A model generated the notes under the pieces. It saw only the letters and a program-made list of their open reading frames with translations. It made no database searches and was not told the origin of the DNA. A stretch of DNA of 64,000 bases from Verpa conica (taxonomy: Eukaryota > Ascomycota > Pezizomycetes > Pezizales > Morchellaceae): the NCBI GenBank assembly GCA_033030425.1, contig JAUFSD010000005.1:496001-560000 (forward strand). The letters are read 5' to 3'. Of the stretch, positions 11,801 through 23,900 are shown one piece after another. The translations under genes and the position numbers were made by a program. Every line of letters starts with the position of its first letter. Positions within the stretch are counted from its first letter, which is position 1.

Positions 11801-14747
11801 ACAAAAAATATAGAAATTACAAGAAAATACTAAGTAAAAATTCTTTCAGTAAGGCCAAATCACAGAGCTATATATATATATAGAAGCTAGTAGATTAGCA
11901 ATAAAATATAAAGCGGAAAAGAGGAGCTAAACTCTTACCAAGAAAAATAAAGAGGTAATCAAGGATGTGTAGTAGCCTTAAGTTTAAGTTTAACAGGTAT
12001 ATAGGGTTTGACGAACTAAAGGAGTGTCCGAAATATAATACAATGGAAGTCCCAAAAATCCGTAAAGACAGTAAAGAAAGCAGCGAAGGCTTAAGAAGGG
12101 GACGGCGCGAAGAATGTGAGCTCAAAGGAAGCAAGGGAGCAAAAAACCCTCATTAAGTAGAACTCAACGGAGAAACTGAGACACGAGCCCTCCAAATACT
12201 TGATAAGACCTGAAGTCGTGCTCGGGCATCTCGGACCAGACACACATATCGGTAGCTAATTCCCACCAACCCGGACACACTTCCAGAACGAATGGGGATT
12301 GGGCACGAACGTTATCGATTAGCATATATTCACATCTATTCGGTACCAACGATAGCAGGGCTGAAATATTTGGAACTAGGAGATCCAATAAGAACGGAGA
12401 TTTTTTGTTCATGCGGAAAGTCGATGCCACCCTTTCTTAGCTTATAGGCCGTTCTCAACCCCTTTCCCCCACCAGCCTAGACTTCGGGGTACATAAGTAT
12501 TAGTAAATACACGCTATAGCTCTGGCTGAATTCTTATCGTGAGCATTACTCGTGAAATATAGGAGGCCACATTACTTTCGGGGAATCCATCTCCGGCGCT
12601 CTAGCTTTCGCTTATGAGGGGGAGGTTAAAGTTGAGACATCAGTCTATATATGTATACTGCAGCTTTGCGGCTCCGGCACCTCCCGGATGAACGCGTGTT
12701 GCGTTTGTGCGGGAGAGGCTTGATTACTGATTGTAGATCTAGGACGAATAAACACCATAGACCCACGGTTCACGATATCTTACGCGTTTGAAACATTAGA
12801 AATAGAACTTGGAACCCTTACAAGCTTTGCCACAAACCAGAGCTGTTAAAAAGGAACGTCACTCGTATGTCAGGAGAAAAGCTCAATTTCCGGGAGCTAC
12901 TGTCTTGGTCTAAGTCATAATATGTTCACTATTTCCAATTCGAGGCAGTGTCGTGCATTATGAGTAGCCCACGACTCGACTCGCATATGGTAATATCCAC
13001 AGTCTTCATCTCCTAGTTCATGGTATTCGAAGCAGCTCATATCATGGCCAGCGCTACAACAACACATCACTTACATGTCCCCGCAATTCTTATACTCACC
13101 GAAGAGTCGTACATTGTCTGACCAAAAACAATTGCATATAAGCGCTCCTTGAGTATGTGCTGTGAACCGTGCGTTCTGCCGCGTGGCCGGCTGCCCCTGC
13201 GCAATGATATGTCTCACCCTGACCGGACCTTCTCGACAAAGAGGGACAAGACATGTTTCCTCTTTTATAAACATACTTCAGGTGCAACTAACTCCCTAAA
13301 TGACACGAGGTCTAGGCCGCAGGTAGATGAGGGCATCAAAAGATTACCACATCAACCGATGAGATGCTAATGTCAGGTACCTATATATATATATATACCA
13401 AATCAAGTAACAACATAAAAACCTATTTGTCGATCAAGGCCAATAAGAGTTTATATCAACGAATACTCGGCCAGTACTGGGAATATCAACAAAATTTTGA
13501 AACTATCATAAAACACCTAGCTGGATTTTAATATGCACTGGCTATATCGAAAGGGTGGGCTGTTTAAAACATCCCGGCTTTCAATCGCGCCATACAAACT
13601 CCACCAGTTGGCCTTTACCACCCATACCTAAATTATTATAGCTATACTTGCCAATTTCAATATCCTTACTTATAATTGGCAAGATTTATAGAGCGTAAAA
13701 GGCTTAACGGCCCGATTTTTGGTATAAGACATTAACGACCCCTCCCCGGAACCACTCTCTTTTTTAAAGCTCTTACAATAACCCCTCTCCCAAACCCCCG
13801 GCTACCCTAAACACATCCTCTATGATCGTCTATTCTCATGATCCTACGACATTACCTTCCTAAATGTTGATTGGCCTAAGTTCCACTTTATTATGCAGTA
13901 CATTAGCCCTGTTGAAAAAATAATGACGGCACCACTGTGTGCTTTATGCTTGGTGGAGCAGATCAGCCACTGCGTGTCTTTCTCTCAGCTGAAGTATAGA
14001 TATAAGACTGTCCGTTACAGGTCCCAAATCAGCCTAGCAGTCAATACTGTGCTTCGGCTTCATGCACTTAGCGGGTTAAAAGAAAAAGGCAAACCCCAGC
14101 TTCATGTTGTGTCACTCGACTCCTCATAGTCTTAGATGATCTAATACATACATGATACATGTACCCCCCAACTTGAGAGCAGCTATGAAATACATGGTGA
14201 GTTAAATGATTTATCGCCTACTCAATTATGTATACATCCATCTATATAACCCTTGCTGAGGTTAGCATTGAAGACAGGAGGGATTCACTACCTGGAAATA
14301 CATGTATCTGCCGTCTTTTATCATAGTGCACGTGTCGCCTCGGCTTACAACGAAACCGATCACACTAGATTCATATTGTAAAGAAAATTACTCGGGGAAA
14401 GAAAGAACAAACCAAATCATGAGTATGCTATGTGATGGTTGCCTGTAAGATGAACTCCCAAATACTTTGTGCTGTCCTACGCTTTGCACTAATGAGTAAA
14501 GTTACTGGCCCCGAGTGATAATTCATGCAATCAAATCTTCTAGGGGAAAATCGGATTTCCCCTTTCAGAGCCAGGGACATATTATAGCAAGATATATCAC
14601 CTTATTCAAAATTGATCAAAACTCCGCACCTGTCCTATGATACATATATATAATAGCCGTAGTAGTATCCCATAGAGAAGAAAAACACCTCCTTTTGTCT
14701 GCAATCTAGGGTAGAAAAACACAAAAGAAACTAGCCCAGTATACCAT
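8862..14747. other. Gene-free AT-rich stretch
   Basis: Nearly 5.9 kb without a recognisable gene. Open frames are all under about 130 residues, show no family motif and have no matching splice-linked neighbours. The stretch includes AT dinucleotide runs near 11870-11882 and 13383-13396. It probably contains the promoter of the ubiquitin protease at the left end and the 3' flank of SSL1 at the right. The rest looks like decayed noncoding or repeat DNA. Confidence 0.55.
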
Positions 14748-16292
14748 TTAATCAATATCCATTGCATCACCTACAGAATCGCCTACTGCCGAAGGAATCT
14801 CTGCAGGACCGCCCGTCGAAGAACCAAGCCCATTAGCAATCCCGCTATCCACAGCCCTTTCACCTGCTGCCGCACTTGACTGGCAGCCTGGACAATTATA
14901 TAAGGTCTCGTGACAAAACACATCACAATCGATACAAAACTGCGCTCTACATTCTGTACACCTATACCTACTACTCACACTCGTTCCTCGTTCTGTCTTT
15001 GCTGGCGCTTTCCACTCTTCACTCTCTACTGGTGGCGCCACCGGGAATGGGAGCTGACATGCACGGCATGATGTTGATGTCGCCTCAGGCCAAGGGACCT
15101 CAACCCAGTTCCTCAGTGGGAATAAATGATGGTAGTGACGTGCAAGATGAGTGGAGAGAACTAACATCAAACCGCACGCGGGGCATTCCATGGGAAGCTC
15201 ACAAACTTTTGTGGAGCAGCGGGAACAGAGATAGCCACCTTTTGCAAGTTTTGAATGGCAAGCACACAAACTTGCTGTTTTCTCCACAATTCTCGATGGA
15301 AATCCCCACATCAACAAACATGCCGCACTCATCTTAGCGGATCTTGTGACAGGTGGAATAGTAGTATCAATCAGGAGCTCGCGAAAGTGCTTATCATCCA
15401 TAGCGACACCATAAGAAGAGAAGTCCCCGGCATTAGTCTTTTTAACTAGCTCACGGCATACGGCGACCTGGGCTGATAATCCGACGATGCTGACCCGGAT
15501 CTTGTCTTCAACGAGTTGTTCGATCGTTTGATGAATGTCTCCGGGGTCAGATGAGTGAAGGGCTCCGTAGATAATAACTACTTCCCTGGTTCCGTGAGTT
15601 GGGGCGTTGCTATACTTCAGATCCGGCAATCAGCACTTCTGTTTGGAAGAGGTATAGGGACCAGGTGTTCCGACAATAATGCAGCTCTCGACATTTCCAG
15701 TGCATTCTGTAAACTCGGTGCACCCTTCGGGTCATCAAGCCGGAGCTTCTGGATAGCTTCGATATGGTCGGTTGGGTTTCCGGACATGTCGCTGACTCGC
15801 ACGGCGAGCCCGTCCCGCATTCCTAAAACACCTAGTTGCGAGATGGGGTTTTGCTCGAAGTACTCTCGGACATAGTCGCACGCGTATCGGATAGACAATA
15901 GGTATCGAGTCGGCCTAAAATCTTTCTCCGCCATGGCTATCGATAGGTCCATTATAAGCATGACATGCCGAATGATGCCTCTTTGTAAGGGGGTTGTGTC
16001 TTTCAGTAACCTTTTCACAGCCAGTCAGTCGGTTACTCTCATAAGTCATGGCAGTTGCAGCTTCGAACCTTTTCCTTTTACCAGCTTCTAACAGCCCAGT
16101 AACATTAATACTCCCGTCGGCTCCTTCGACCACATTATCCCAAGACCTCTTGATATCTTCCCACGCTTCCTTCTTTTGTACCTTTTTCGCCTTCGATTGT
16201 GATCGAGCTCCCTTAAGACCTCGACGGCTGACTATATGGGCACCTGCTTCATCGCCGGAGGAGTTGACGTAGTCCTCATCTGAGTCGGCCAT
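14748..16292 (-). CDS. SSL1: TFIIH core subunit Ssl1 (p44)
   Basis: Subunit of general transcription and DNA-repair factor TFIIH. In the family it binds and stimulates the XPD/Rad3 helicase in nucleotide excision repair and transcription initiation. Three exons (16292-16069, 16010-15662, 15614-14748) give 479 residues; yeast Ssl1 is about 461. An acidic N-terminus (MADSDEDYVNSSGDEAG) precedes a von Willebrand A-like domain from about residue 90, with DLSIAMAEKDFRPTRYL, NPISQLGVLGMRDGLA and DPGDIHQTIEQL. The C-terminal zinc modules show CSRCSTKVC, CPACGLMLVLSTHLARHYHH, CRAC and a RING-like CTECRAQFCIDCDVFCHETLYNCPGC region (positions about 14860-14960). Both intron donors (GTTCGA and GTCCCT) are atypical, but they are the only ones that keep the conserved frame. 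The gene is divergent from eS21, about 1.3 kb away. Confidence 0.93.
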
Positions 16293-16377
16293 GTCGGGTA
16301 ATGGCTGTCAAGCACAAGGGAGACGCGGAAAGCTCTTTGTTGAGGTCGTGTTCTGGTTACGTAATATGCTCGATCTT

Positions 16378-16389
16378 AACCCTAACCCT
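16378..16389 (+). promoter_or_regulatory. Telobox-like tandem AACCCTAACCCT
   Basis: Two head-to-tail copies of AACCCT lie about 90 bases upstream of the SSL1 start codon, in the shared promoter space with RPS21. Telobox motifs of this kind (AACCCTA) are known binding sites for Tbf1/Myb-telobox-type factors in promoters of ribosomal and other growth genes. Only the motif is visible; its use here is inferred. Confidence 0.35.
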
Positions 16390-16600
16390 GGTTGTACATT
16401 CCACCTGCCAATTGACGTCAACTCTTTAATTATCCTAGACCTCCTGAGGCCTTTAAGGTAGGTCCGGATTGGGGCAATTCTTGAAATAGTCCGGATAGTT
16501 CAGGTAGCGCTCAAGTACTCATATCAGAAGAAATACCAAGAAAGACTGAGTGATGATGAAAGGTAATAACGAAAGTGGGATATCGAGTATTTATAATGAA

Positions 16601-16662
16601 TGGTAAGGCCTAAGTTTTTGTTTGTTTTGTTTTGCTCATTAATTATATGGTAAGGCCTAAGT
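16601..16662. repeat. Direct repeat TGGTAAGGCCTAAGTT, two copies
   Basis: The same 16 bases occur at about 16601 and 16647, 46 bases apart, separated by T-rich sequence. The role is unknown; it may be a local duplication. Confidence 0.5.
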
Positions 16663-17596
16663 TGTTATATGTAAGAACAAGTAATAATGTCTATAACCTT
16701 GAATAATTTCACTTTGTATACACCATAAACCCATTAAGCTCATGTAGGTAACACTATGAAATTCTTTAATACTTAATTTTCTTATTTCTAATATTTTGCA
16801 CAGTTTAAACTACCTCAATCATATATTTCTTGCAAATATATCCAATAAATTACCTTGTAGACAATTCATCCAGGTAAATCTGGCATTCAGTGCCAAAAAT
16901 TGTCTAAATGTAGTGAAGAAACTCTAGATTATTTAATCTTACGATAGGGACTATTATAAAACTAAAAAATGATACTATATATATTCTGAATACGTTTAAT
17001 TAATTAATATAGCATAATGCTTCACCTAGAATTATTCCACCTTTACCTTTTTATTTAGCTTACACGTAAGTATTATGCTAAGTATATACTTCCCCTTAAT
17101 TCTATAATCACGGCTATTACTAGTCAGGAGAGTAGCTATTTTACTATACCTACATGAGCGGATTTTACCGAGTGAGGATCTGTGATTTGAATGCTAATCA
17201 GCACATGTGGCCTCCAGCAGGCAACCTTGTAATATTCCCCTACACACATAACAAGAGCTTATAAGACTACTGCTCTACGGAGGCTTTATATTTTTCATAC
17301 CTGCTGTTACTATTGGCAATAGTTGAGTCTCCAGGAAAAACGATTTTCCGCCCTACTTAGTCATACAAGAACAGCAGTCCCAACCCTGCCCTAGGGCGCC
17401 ACCCACAACAATAGATCCTCCAGTTAGACTACACACGGAATTGAGTTGAACAAAGCAAAGCCATCCCCAACAGCCAAATAGTCCCCGCGCCCTACTGTAA
17501 GTGAGCTCCATATCTACGGTTGCACGAACTCACGAATCGTTAACTCCTCGATTAGTCCATTTTTCACATCTAAATACCCCTAAACAAACTACCAAA

Positions 17597-18029
17597 ATGG
17601 AAAACGATAAGGGTACAGAACTCCCCCTAAACCCCGAATATCAGATATTTGAATTCATGAAAAATCCACTTCCTCAGAGATTTGAGGACTACAATAGCTA
17701 ATATGAGTTTCTCTATATAGGAGTACTCGTCGACCTGTAACCCACCCTATCCACCACCCCCCACCGACTATACTAACGCCCTCTCTTCTCACAGCTACAT
17801 CCCGCGCAAGTGCAGCGCTACAAACCGTATCATCAAAGCCAAGGATCATGCATCCGTCCAGATCTCTGTCGGAAAGGTCGACGAAGCCGGTCGCTACACT
17901 GGCGAGAACATCACCTATGCTCTGTGTGGATTCGTCAGGTCTATGGGTGAGAGCGATGATTCCCTCAACAGACTCGCCCAGAGGGATGGTCTATTGAAGA
18001 ATGTGTGGTCTGCGTCTCGTCAGCACTAA
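17597..18029 (+). CDS. RPS21: 40S ribosomal protein S21 (eS21)
   Basis: Small-subunit ribosomal protein. Three coding exons (17597-17612, 17721-17736, 17795-18029) join to 88 residues, the normal eS21 size. The product begins [20 protein letters not shown]. It continues with [40 protein letters not shown] and a C-terminal [10 protein letters not shown], matching fungal eS21 throughout. The first two coding exons are only 16 bases each. Reading exon 1 without splicing would give a different short peptide, so the splice is needed. The second intron has a perfect TACTAAC branch point (17771-17777). Introns near the start codon are common in fungal ribosomal protein genes. Confidence 0.94.
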
Positions 18030-19577
18030 AGGTTAGTATTCAGTGTCTCGAGTAGTTATATTGAAGGGTGTTTGCTGGATATGGTAGAAATGGCCGAAAG
18101 GGGATATAAGGCTGACAGCAGGTGTGTAGGGTTTCTTTTAGGGCTATTTGGGTGTTTAAAGTAAAAAAAAATTCGGGATTTCAAAATATAATTGAGGGTT
18201 CCAAACAAAAAACATTGGATATTTACAGAACCGACTACTGTGTACTTGATTGTGGGATCTGAACTCCGAGACCTATAAAACAACCCAATTTCCGAATTCT
18301 GGTCTACGACACGTGAAAAGCTTCATGTACAAACCTACACGCCTGGATATCTATGGAATATTGAAATTATGGGACTATGGTTACGTATCTCGTAGAGAAC
18401 CTCTTTATTCTTAGTTTTTTGCTTCCAAATAAAAGCCTCTTCCATTATCATTTCCCTTCTCTCTCAAATCCTCCTTTCCCTATATAAAGCGCGGCTACTG
18501 AAACTCTCCCCCACCCACAAAATCCTCCACGGTGAGGGGAGTGGTACTCATAGTCGAGATGCCTAACCCATCACTTTTTGATGCCATAGCTCCCTCGTTC
18601 CTTCTTTCACGAGGGGGGAAGTAGGAGTCTATACATTGGAGGGAAATGCGGGTTGTGGTGTTTCTTACTCCCTAAAGCCGCAAGATAGCAGAACCGAAAT
18701 TTAATTATGACGGTGACTGGCCTGCTGAAGAGCTACTACGCAAAGCGTTGTGTTGAAGCACAGATACGGGTTGGACATTTTTTTTCTTACAATAACAAAA
18801 CACTACGCATAATAATGTTTTAGAATGTCTTATCCTTTAGATAGCTTGTTGGTATTTTACAAGGTTATCTGTCCTGGTATAATATAACAACTACGTTAAA
18901 TTTGATCCAATTCTGTATCTTCTGAAGGTTGAGCAAATGTCCAGAGCCTTCCATCCAAACGCCCCTATATCCCTATACCCTATAGCCTCCCTATTCCAAT
19001 AAAACATATACAGAAATCTTACCCAATGCTCTTAATTTGTTCCACTCAGCCGATGTGTTTGTTGGTAGATTACACCATTTCATATTACCACTGATGGTCG
19101 TTGAAAGTTGCATACCAATCGATATCAACCAACCACACCCAGCGCCACCCTAGCACCCCCCTAGTTCCCATCCCGAAATATCATTGTCTAAAACCATGGG
19201 TATAGCAAGAACAAGAAAAACTATGCAAAAATACAAAAAACCACAAACAGAAGAAAATTGAAAATTGAAAAAAAGACCAACCCCCATCGTAAAAGAAAGG
19301 CATATAAATTCCATTCCAACCCACCCCCCGGGCAGAGCATTATAAATTTTCGTAAAACATATGTAAAGATAAAATAGGTAAAAACAATTCGCAAGAGAAA
19401 GGGGAGGATTGGGGTATAGTAGGGAAATAAAGAAATACCACCGATACATACTAACTTTCTTTACCCAACAAACTATACAAACCCTCGCCTGCAATAAAAG
19501 AAGCAAAAAAGTCACAAGTCGACAGAAAGTATATCAACCATTTAGAGCCTCTAACTCTAAACCCATCAGTCTCGCTA
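18030..19577. other. Intergenic region between RPS21 and the Chs7-family gene
   Basis: About 1.5 kb between converging gene ends. T-rich and A-rich tracts probably include both 3' flanks. Open frames are short and featureless. Confidence 0.5.
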
Positions 19578-20929
19578 TTAAGTATACCTCATAGGACCAC
19601 TCTCGCTCATTGGTCTCATTGTATCCTCCGGCCATTCATCTTCGGTTATACTGCTCCAGAAATACCATAACATCACCACCGCTGCCAATGTAAAACCCGT
19701 CTCAAATAGTGCACCATCGATCTTCCCATTTGTCGCTTCACAAAGATGTACGCTGATGACAAAATTAAAAATCTGGCCGATGGCGAATAAGAGGGTTGCT
19801 GTCCCGAGGCGTTCTATTTACATTATCTATTAGTGCAAAGTCATACCGCTACACCCAGGGGAGTACTTACTCATTGGTAGCATCTCTCCTAGAACCTTAA
19901 TCACAAGTACTGATTCAAGGAGAACGTATGCAACTACCATGATGAGCGGGAACAAAAGGTACAACACATAAAGCGCATAATTTTTAATTGTATCCGGGTC
20001 GTTAACGGCAAATGTCTCAGTATAGTTGAACCCCGTGTCAACCGCAATATACGTAGTTCCGATGAAGAATGATGCAAACGATGCAACAACAAGGCCTACA
20101 GAGAGAGGTGTGCCATCATCGAGGATTTGATAGCCGATTATTGCATTAAGCATTAGAACCCATGCTGTTCCTGTTATAGCGCCTATGTGAATTGCTGAAA
20201 ACCATACGAGGACAGTGCGGCTAGTAATGAAGCCGCCGACTGAGAAGATTTCGGCGATGGACATTATGATATAGCCGACGAGGAATATTTGAATCTCCCT
20301 ATAGCCTGTTAGAATTCATGCACAAAGAACATTTGTGGATTTTCGGGGTAGTTGGTACCTTCGTCCTACTGCTGCTTTCTTCCTTTCTGAGAGCCATATC
20401 AACCCCACCGAGGCCAGTATTGCGAGTGCACATAATATTACTGAGCCTAAAGACAATTGGATACCAAGTCAGCAGTCTAATGCTACATAACGGCGGTCTA
20501 TGTGTAGCAATAGATAGACGTACCTAGATTTCGTATACGCCCATCTCCAGCTACAACCCCAACCAGTTCGCACGTCTTTTCTAGTGGTTGTGTGCGATTA
20601 TTGAAAAGCTACAATTGATGTTAGACTGGCGATCGTTGAACTTGCCTATTGAGCGAACGAGCTCGGCTAAGATGCACGGGCAATGCGAGGTAAGGAAGAA
20701 TATAGAGGTGTAAAACATACATTACATACTGGCAATGTCGAATCGCGACAAAAGTCCTGAATATTCAGTCAGTATTCTCCAAGTTAAGAATCGCTTTCTT
20801 TCTTTGGGGCTGGCTTTCGTCGGCGTCTCAACGGTGACTTGCGTGTCGTGATTCAAACCAAGACCCATACGAACACCCTCGACATAATCAGGAACGTAAA
20901 CTCACATGAAAGTTTCCGAACTGGGACAT
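19578..20929 (-). CDS. Chs7-family multi-span membrane protein (chitin synthase export chaperone-like)
   Basis: Chs7 proteins act in the ER membrane to let chitin synthase III leave the ER. Six exons (20929-20906, 20756-20721, 20608-20524, 20446-20359, 20298-19871, 19813-19578) join to 298 residues. The product begins MSQFGNFHDFCRDSTLPVC, like the short N-terminus of the family. It then has about seven hydrophobic spans. Characteristic segments are AVGRREIQIFLVGYIIMSIAEIF, LMLNAIIGYQILDDGTPLSV, FAIGQIFNFVISVHLC and the C-terminal WYFWSSITEDEWPED. It is closer to a Chs7-related ascomycete subfamily than to yeast Chs7 itself, so the chaperone role for chitin synthase is inferred from the family and no symbol is given. 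Confidence 0.85.
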
Positions 20930-23900
20930 TGTTTGAATTCCACGCAACTCTCAAAAATCTAGAGCAGTTGGGGACGGCAGAATTGAACGAGTGTTGTGTA
21001 TGATGATGAAGCGCAAGCAGCAGGAAGAAGGGATAAAAATGGGGGAATGGGAAATGAGTCTATAATAACGATAGTATGAAGGGCAACGGTATAAGCGGCC
21101 CCCGGCCACCGTTTCGTTGTACAGTCTCGTGGCGGAAGACGTTGATGGTATATGCTTGAATGCAGCAGGAGAAAAGAAGAAGGGTGGGCAGGGCAGACCT
21201 GAGAAGTAACGCGTACACCGCGGGGGGAACGAGTTACTGAGTAAATGAATGAGTGAACAAGTGAGTGATAGCAGTGATAGCTGGCAATGCATTCAAGCGA
21301 ACGAAAGGCTTAGATGCAAGCAATGCACAAAGAATCGGAAGCGAGAGATTTCTCTGGGAGTTTGTCACAGAGTTTTTCTGTGTTCTTTCCTCAGAATAGA
21401 GACATGGGAGGAAGGCTTTCAATCACTCTACAGCACTCTGTATCTATCTGTCCCTGATGTTCGTCTCTCTCCCGAGGATATTATGATCTACATGTATTCT
21501 CTTCCTCCTTCACTCTCACTCCCTCACTCACCTTCTCTCCCACACCCCTCTCTATCTATCAGTGCGGACAATTCTCCAAACTAGTCAATGGGGGGGCCGG
21601 TACGCCAGACCCAGCGTATGTAGGATTCAGAAAAGTGGCTGGGGCAGGGAAGAGACAAGGATTTCTGGCTGTCAAGGGTGTCTAGCCATTGAAGAGCCCT
21701 TCACCCAGGCTGTTGACACAGCAACCTTATGTATGTGTCTCTGTGCATTACACGATGGGAAACCCCCCATCGTAGTCATCCGGTTTCTTCACTGGTCCTC
21801 ACCACTCAAACACCAACCACTCACTTGCCATCATTAGAACACCTCTAAGAGGTATCACCAGTAAATGTAAAATAGCTTATTTCCGGTTAAAACTGATTTA
21901 CCTATTAAAACCCACCCCACCCCCGCATATTCTCTACCTAGAGTTCCCTATGCGCCCCCCCGTTACCATTCCTATTTCCGGATCAGCTCTCCTTCAGAGT
22001 CCGACGAGGTAATTGCACTTAATTGCACCTTAAGGCAAAGCAAGGCGCTATCTGGTGATATCCGACTGGTCCTATTACCAATAGATCAATCTATGTTAAA
22101 TTGCACCTCGGCGGAAGAGGCCAAACATCCCATCCCATCCCATCTCATCCCTCCCATTATTACCCAGATTGATTGTGGAGAGAGAACCCTTGCCTGGTGG
22201 ATCTGGGGGCTTCCTGTTCCGTTATGGCGTATGTATGTGTGCCTTGATTTCGATCGTCCATGCGATACATGTCGCACACGCACGACATCGGTTCTACCCG
22301 CTGCTCAGGTACCTAACGTCCTGTGGCTGCTCCCCCCTCGCGTCATGCTGTGGCTCCAAGCTATCTAGACCACGGAACTTGAGCGCTTCTGTCGAAGCGA
22401 GTGCAGAGCAAAATAATTTCCCCGGTCTTTGTCAGATGCACCCAAAACCTACTCTAACTTCACCGCCCGTGGATATCAGCGGAAGTGGAAGCTGTTGTTT
22501 ATCGAAAACCTCAAACGAGTAGAGTGTTTCAGCTAATATCTACCGAAAACAGCCTAACGGATTACAACGTCGCGTCTCTAAACCTCCCAACTAAATGAGC
22601 CCCACTCGGTGCGAGGCCTCAACATCATTTTTAGGCGAGCAAGCCTTTTTGACTCTGAGCCTTCATGCTTTTGCTTCTTTGCTTTTGCTTAAAGATGTTG
22701 GATTTCTTTTGTTTTTTCCCCTTCGCTTCACTGTTCTGTTAACAAAAAGGCTCACCCGTATCTTTACATCGCCCCGACCTGATTGTGCTAGTCTCAAACC
22801 AAAACATAACTAGTTAGGTCGGGACCCGGGAGAATAATTGTATGTGTCTCATACCCACCAGCGATGCCCCAACATAGCTCTCAGCAACTACAGCGCACGG
22901 CCTCGCTCCGCAAAAACCACCACACAGATCACCACCGATGATCTCCCGCCCCCATTGTAAAAGGCCTTAAACTTTGTTTTCCTTCTCGAATTTTCTTTTT
23001 TGCTTTCGTACTACAGGCCTATGACTCTGTAGGACTTGAATTCGAGGTTTGAAACCTAGGGATGTGTAAGCTAGCACTATAGATTTATTAGAATGTCACA
23101 GGTTAGGTGGTTGATGGTGCTAGGTGTGCGAGGTACAAAGCAATGGTAATAGGGCCCGGAGGAATAATCGAATTAGTTACCAGCTCCACTATACATGGCT
23201 CCGAGTATATTGGTACGTACGTATACTCTACAGGAATCTCTTGGCATGATACTCTGGCACTTTTTTGACGTAACCAAGCACTAGTACTACTCATAAGTGC
23301 TAGCCAACACCTTCTGCGCGTCTCTATGAATAGCACTAGGTGAGGAAGGATATCTAAAGGAGGTTGTAAGTATGTGCCGCTGACGCCACTTTTTAAACTA
23401 GGATAGCAGCTGCCACTTATTCTGGTTTTCGGAATCTGGTTCTCGGAATGTTCTTGCTGGGATACCCCCAACTTGCCAACAAAAGCTACAGGACGGCCCG
23501 AAAAAGGATAATAAAACAGAACGAAAATTGCTGGCATATATGTAAGTAGATGTGGTCAGTCGGGACACGGGCTTGGCTTTCTTAAACTAAGCGTGAACAC
23601 GAAAGAGTAACTACGTGGGGGGGTTTATGTATACCTTCATCGGCGATAAAGCTTGTATTGCTTTTTATTATACGCTGGTCTTTCTGGTACTTCCCGCAGA
23701 GTACTTCACGGACGATCACTCGTGTCAATTGCTCATTGGAGTCGTGAGATTTCAATTATTCCATCCATTAGCCGATATAGGACATTTACATCTTAAACAA
23801 ATCTCTACACCATACCGTACCGAGACACCCCGGATACCTACCTCTTTTTAGCTAAGCAAGTACGATAACGCCATAATCAACAACCGAAAAAGGAAGAGAA

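Larger units (their letters stand above)
16293..17596. other. Divergent promoter region of SSL1 and RPS21
   Basis: About 1.3 kb between two head-to-head housekeeping genes. It holds a telobox-like tandem near 16378 and a 16-base direct repeat (16601 and 16647). A small inverted repeat, agacaatt/aattgtct, lies near 16859 and 16900. No open frame of interest. Confidence 0.55.

Noticed and set aside
16376..16390. Interstitial telomere repeat
   Set aside because: Only two units; better read as a promoter telobox than a telomere fusion scar.
22093..22522. Overlapping plus- and minus-strand frames of 65-117 residues
   Set aside because: Frames overlap on both strands in a region of simple CATCC repeats and show no family signature.
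23103..23537. 144-residue minus-strand open frame
   Set aside because: No start context, motifs or splice-linked exons; the other strand is also partly open and unrecognised.
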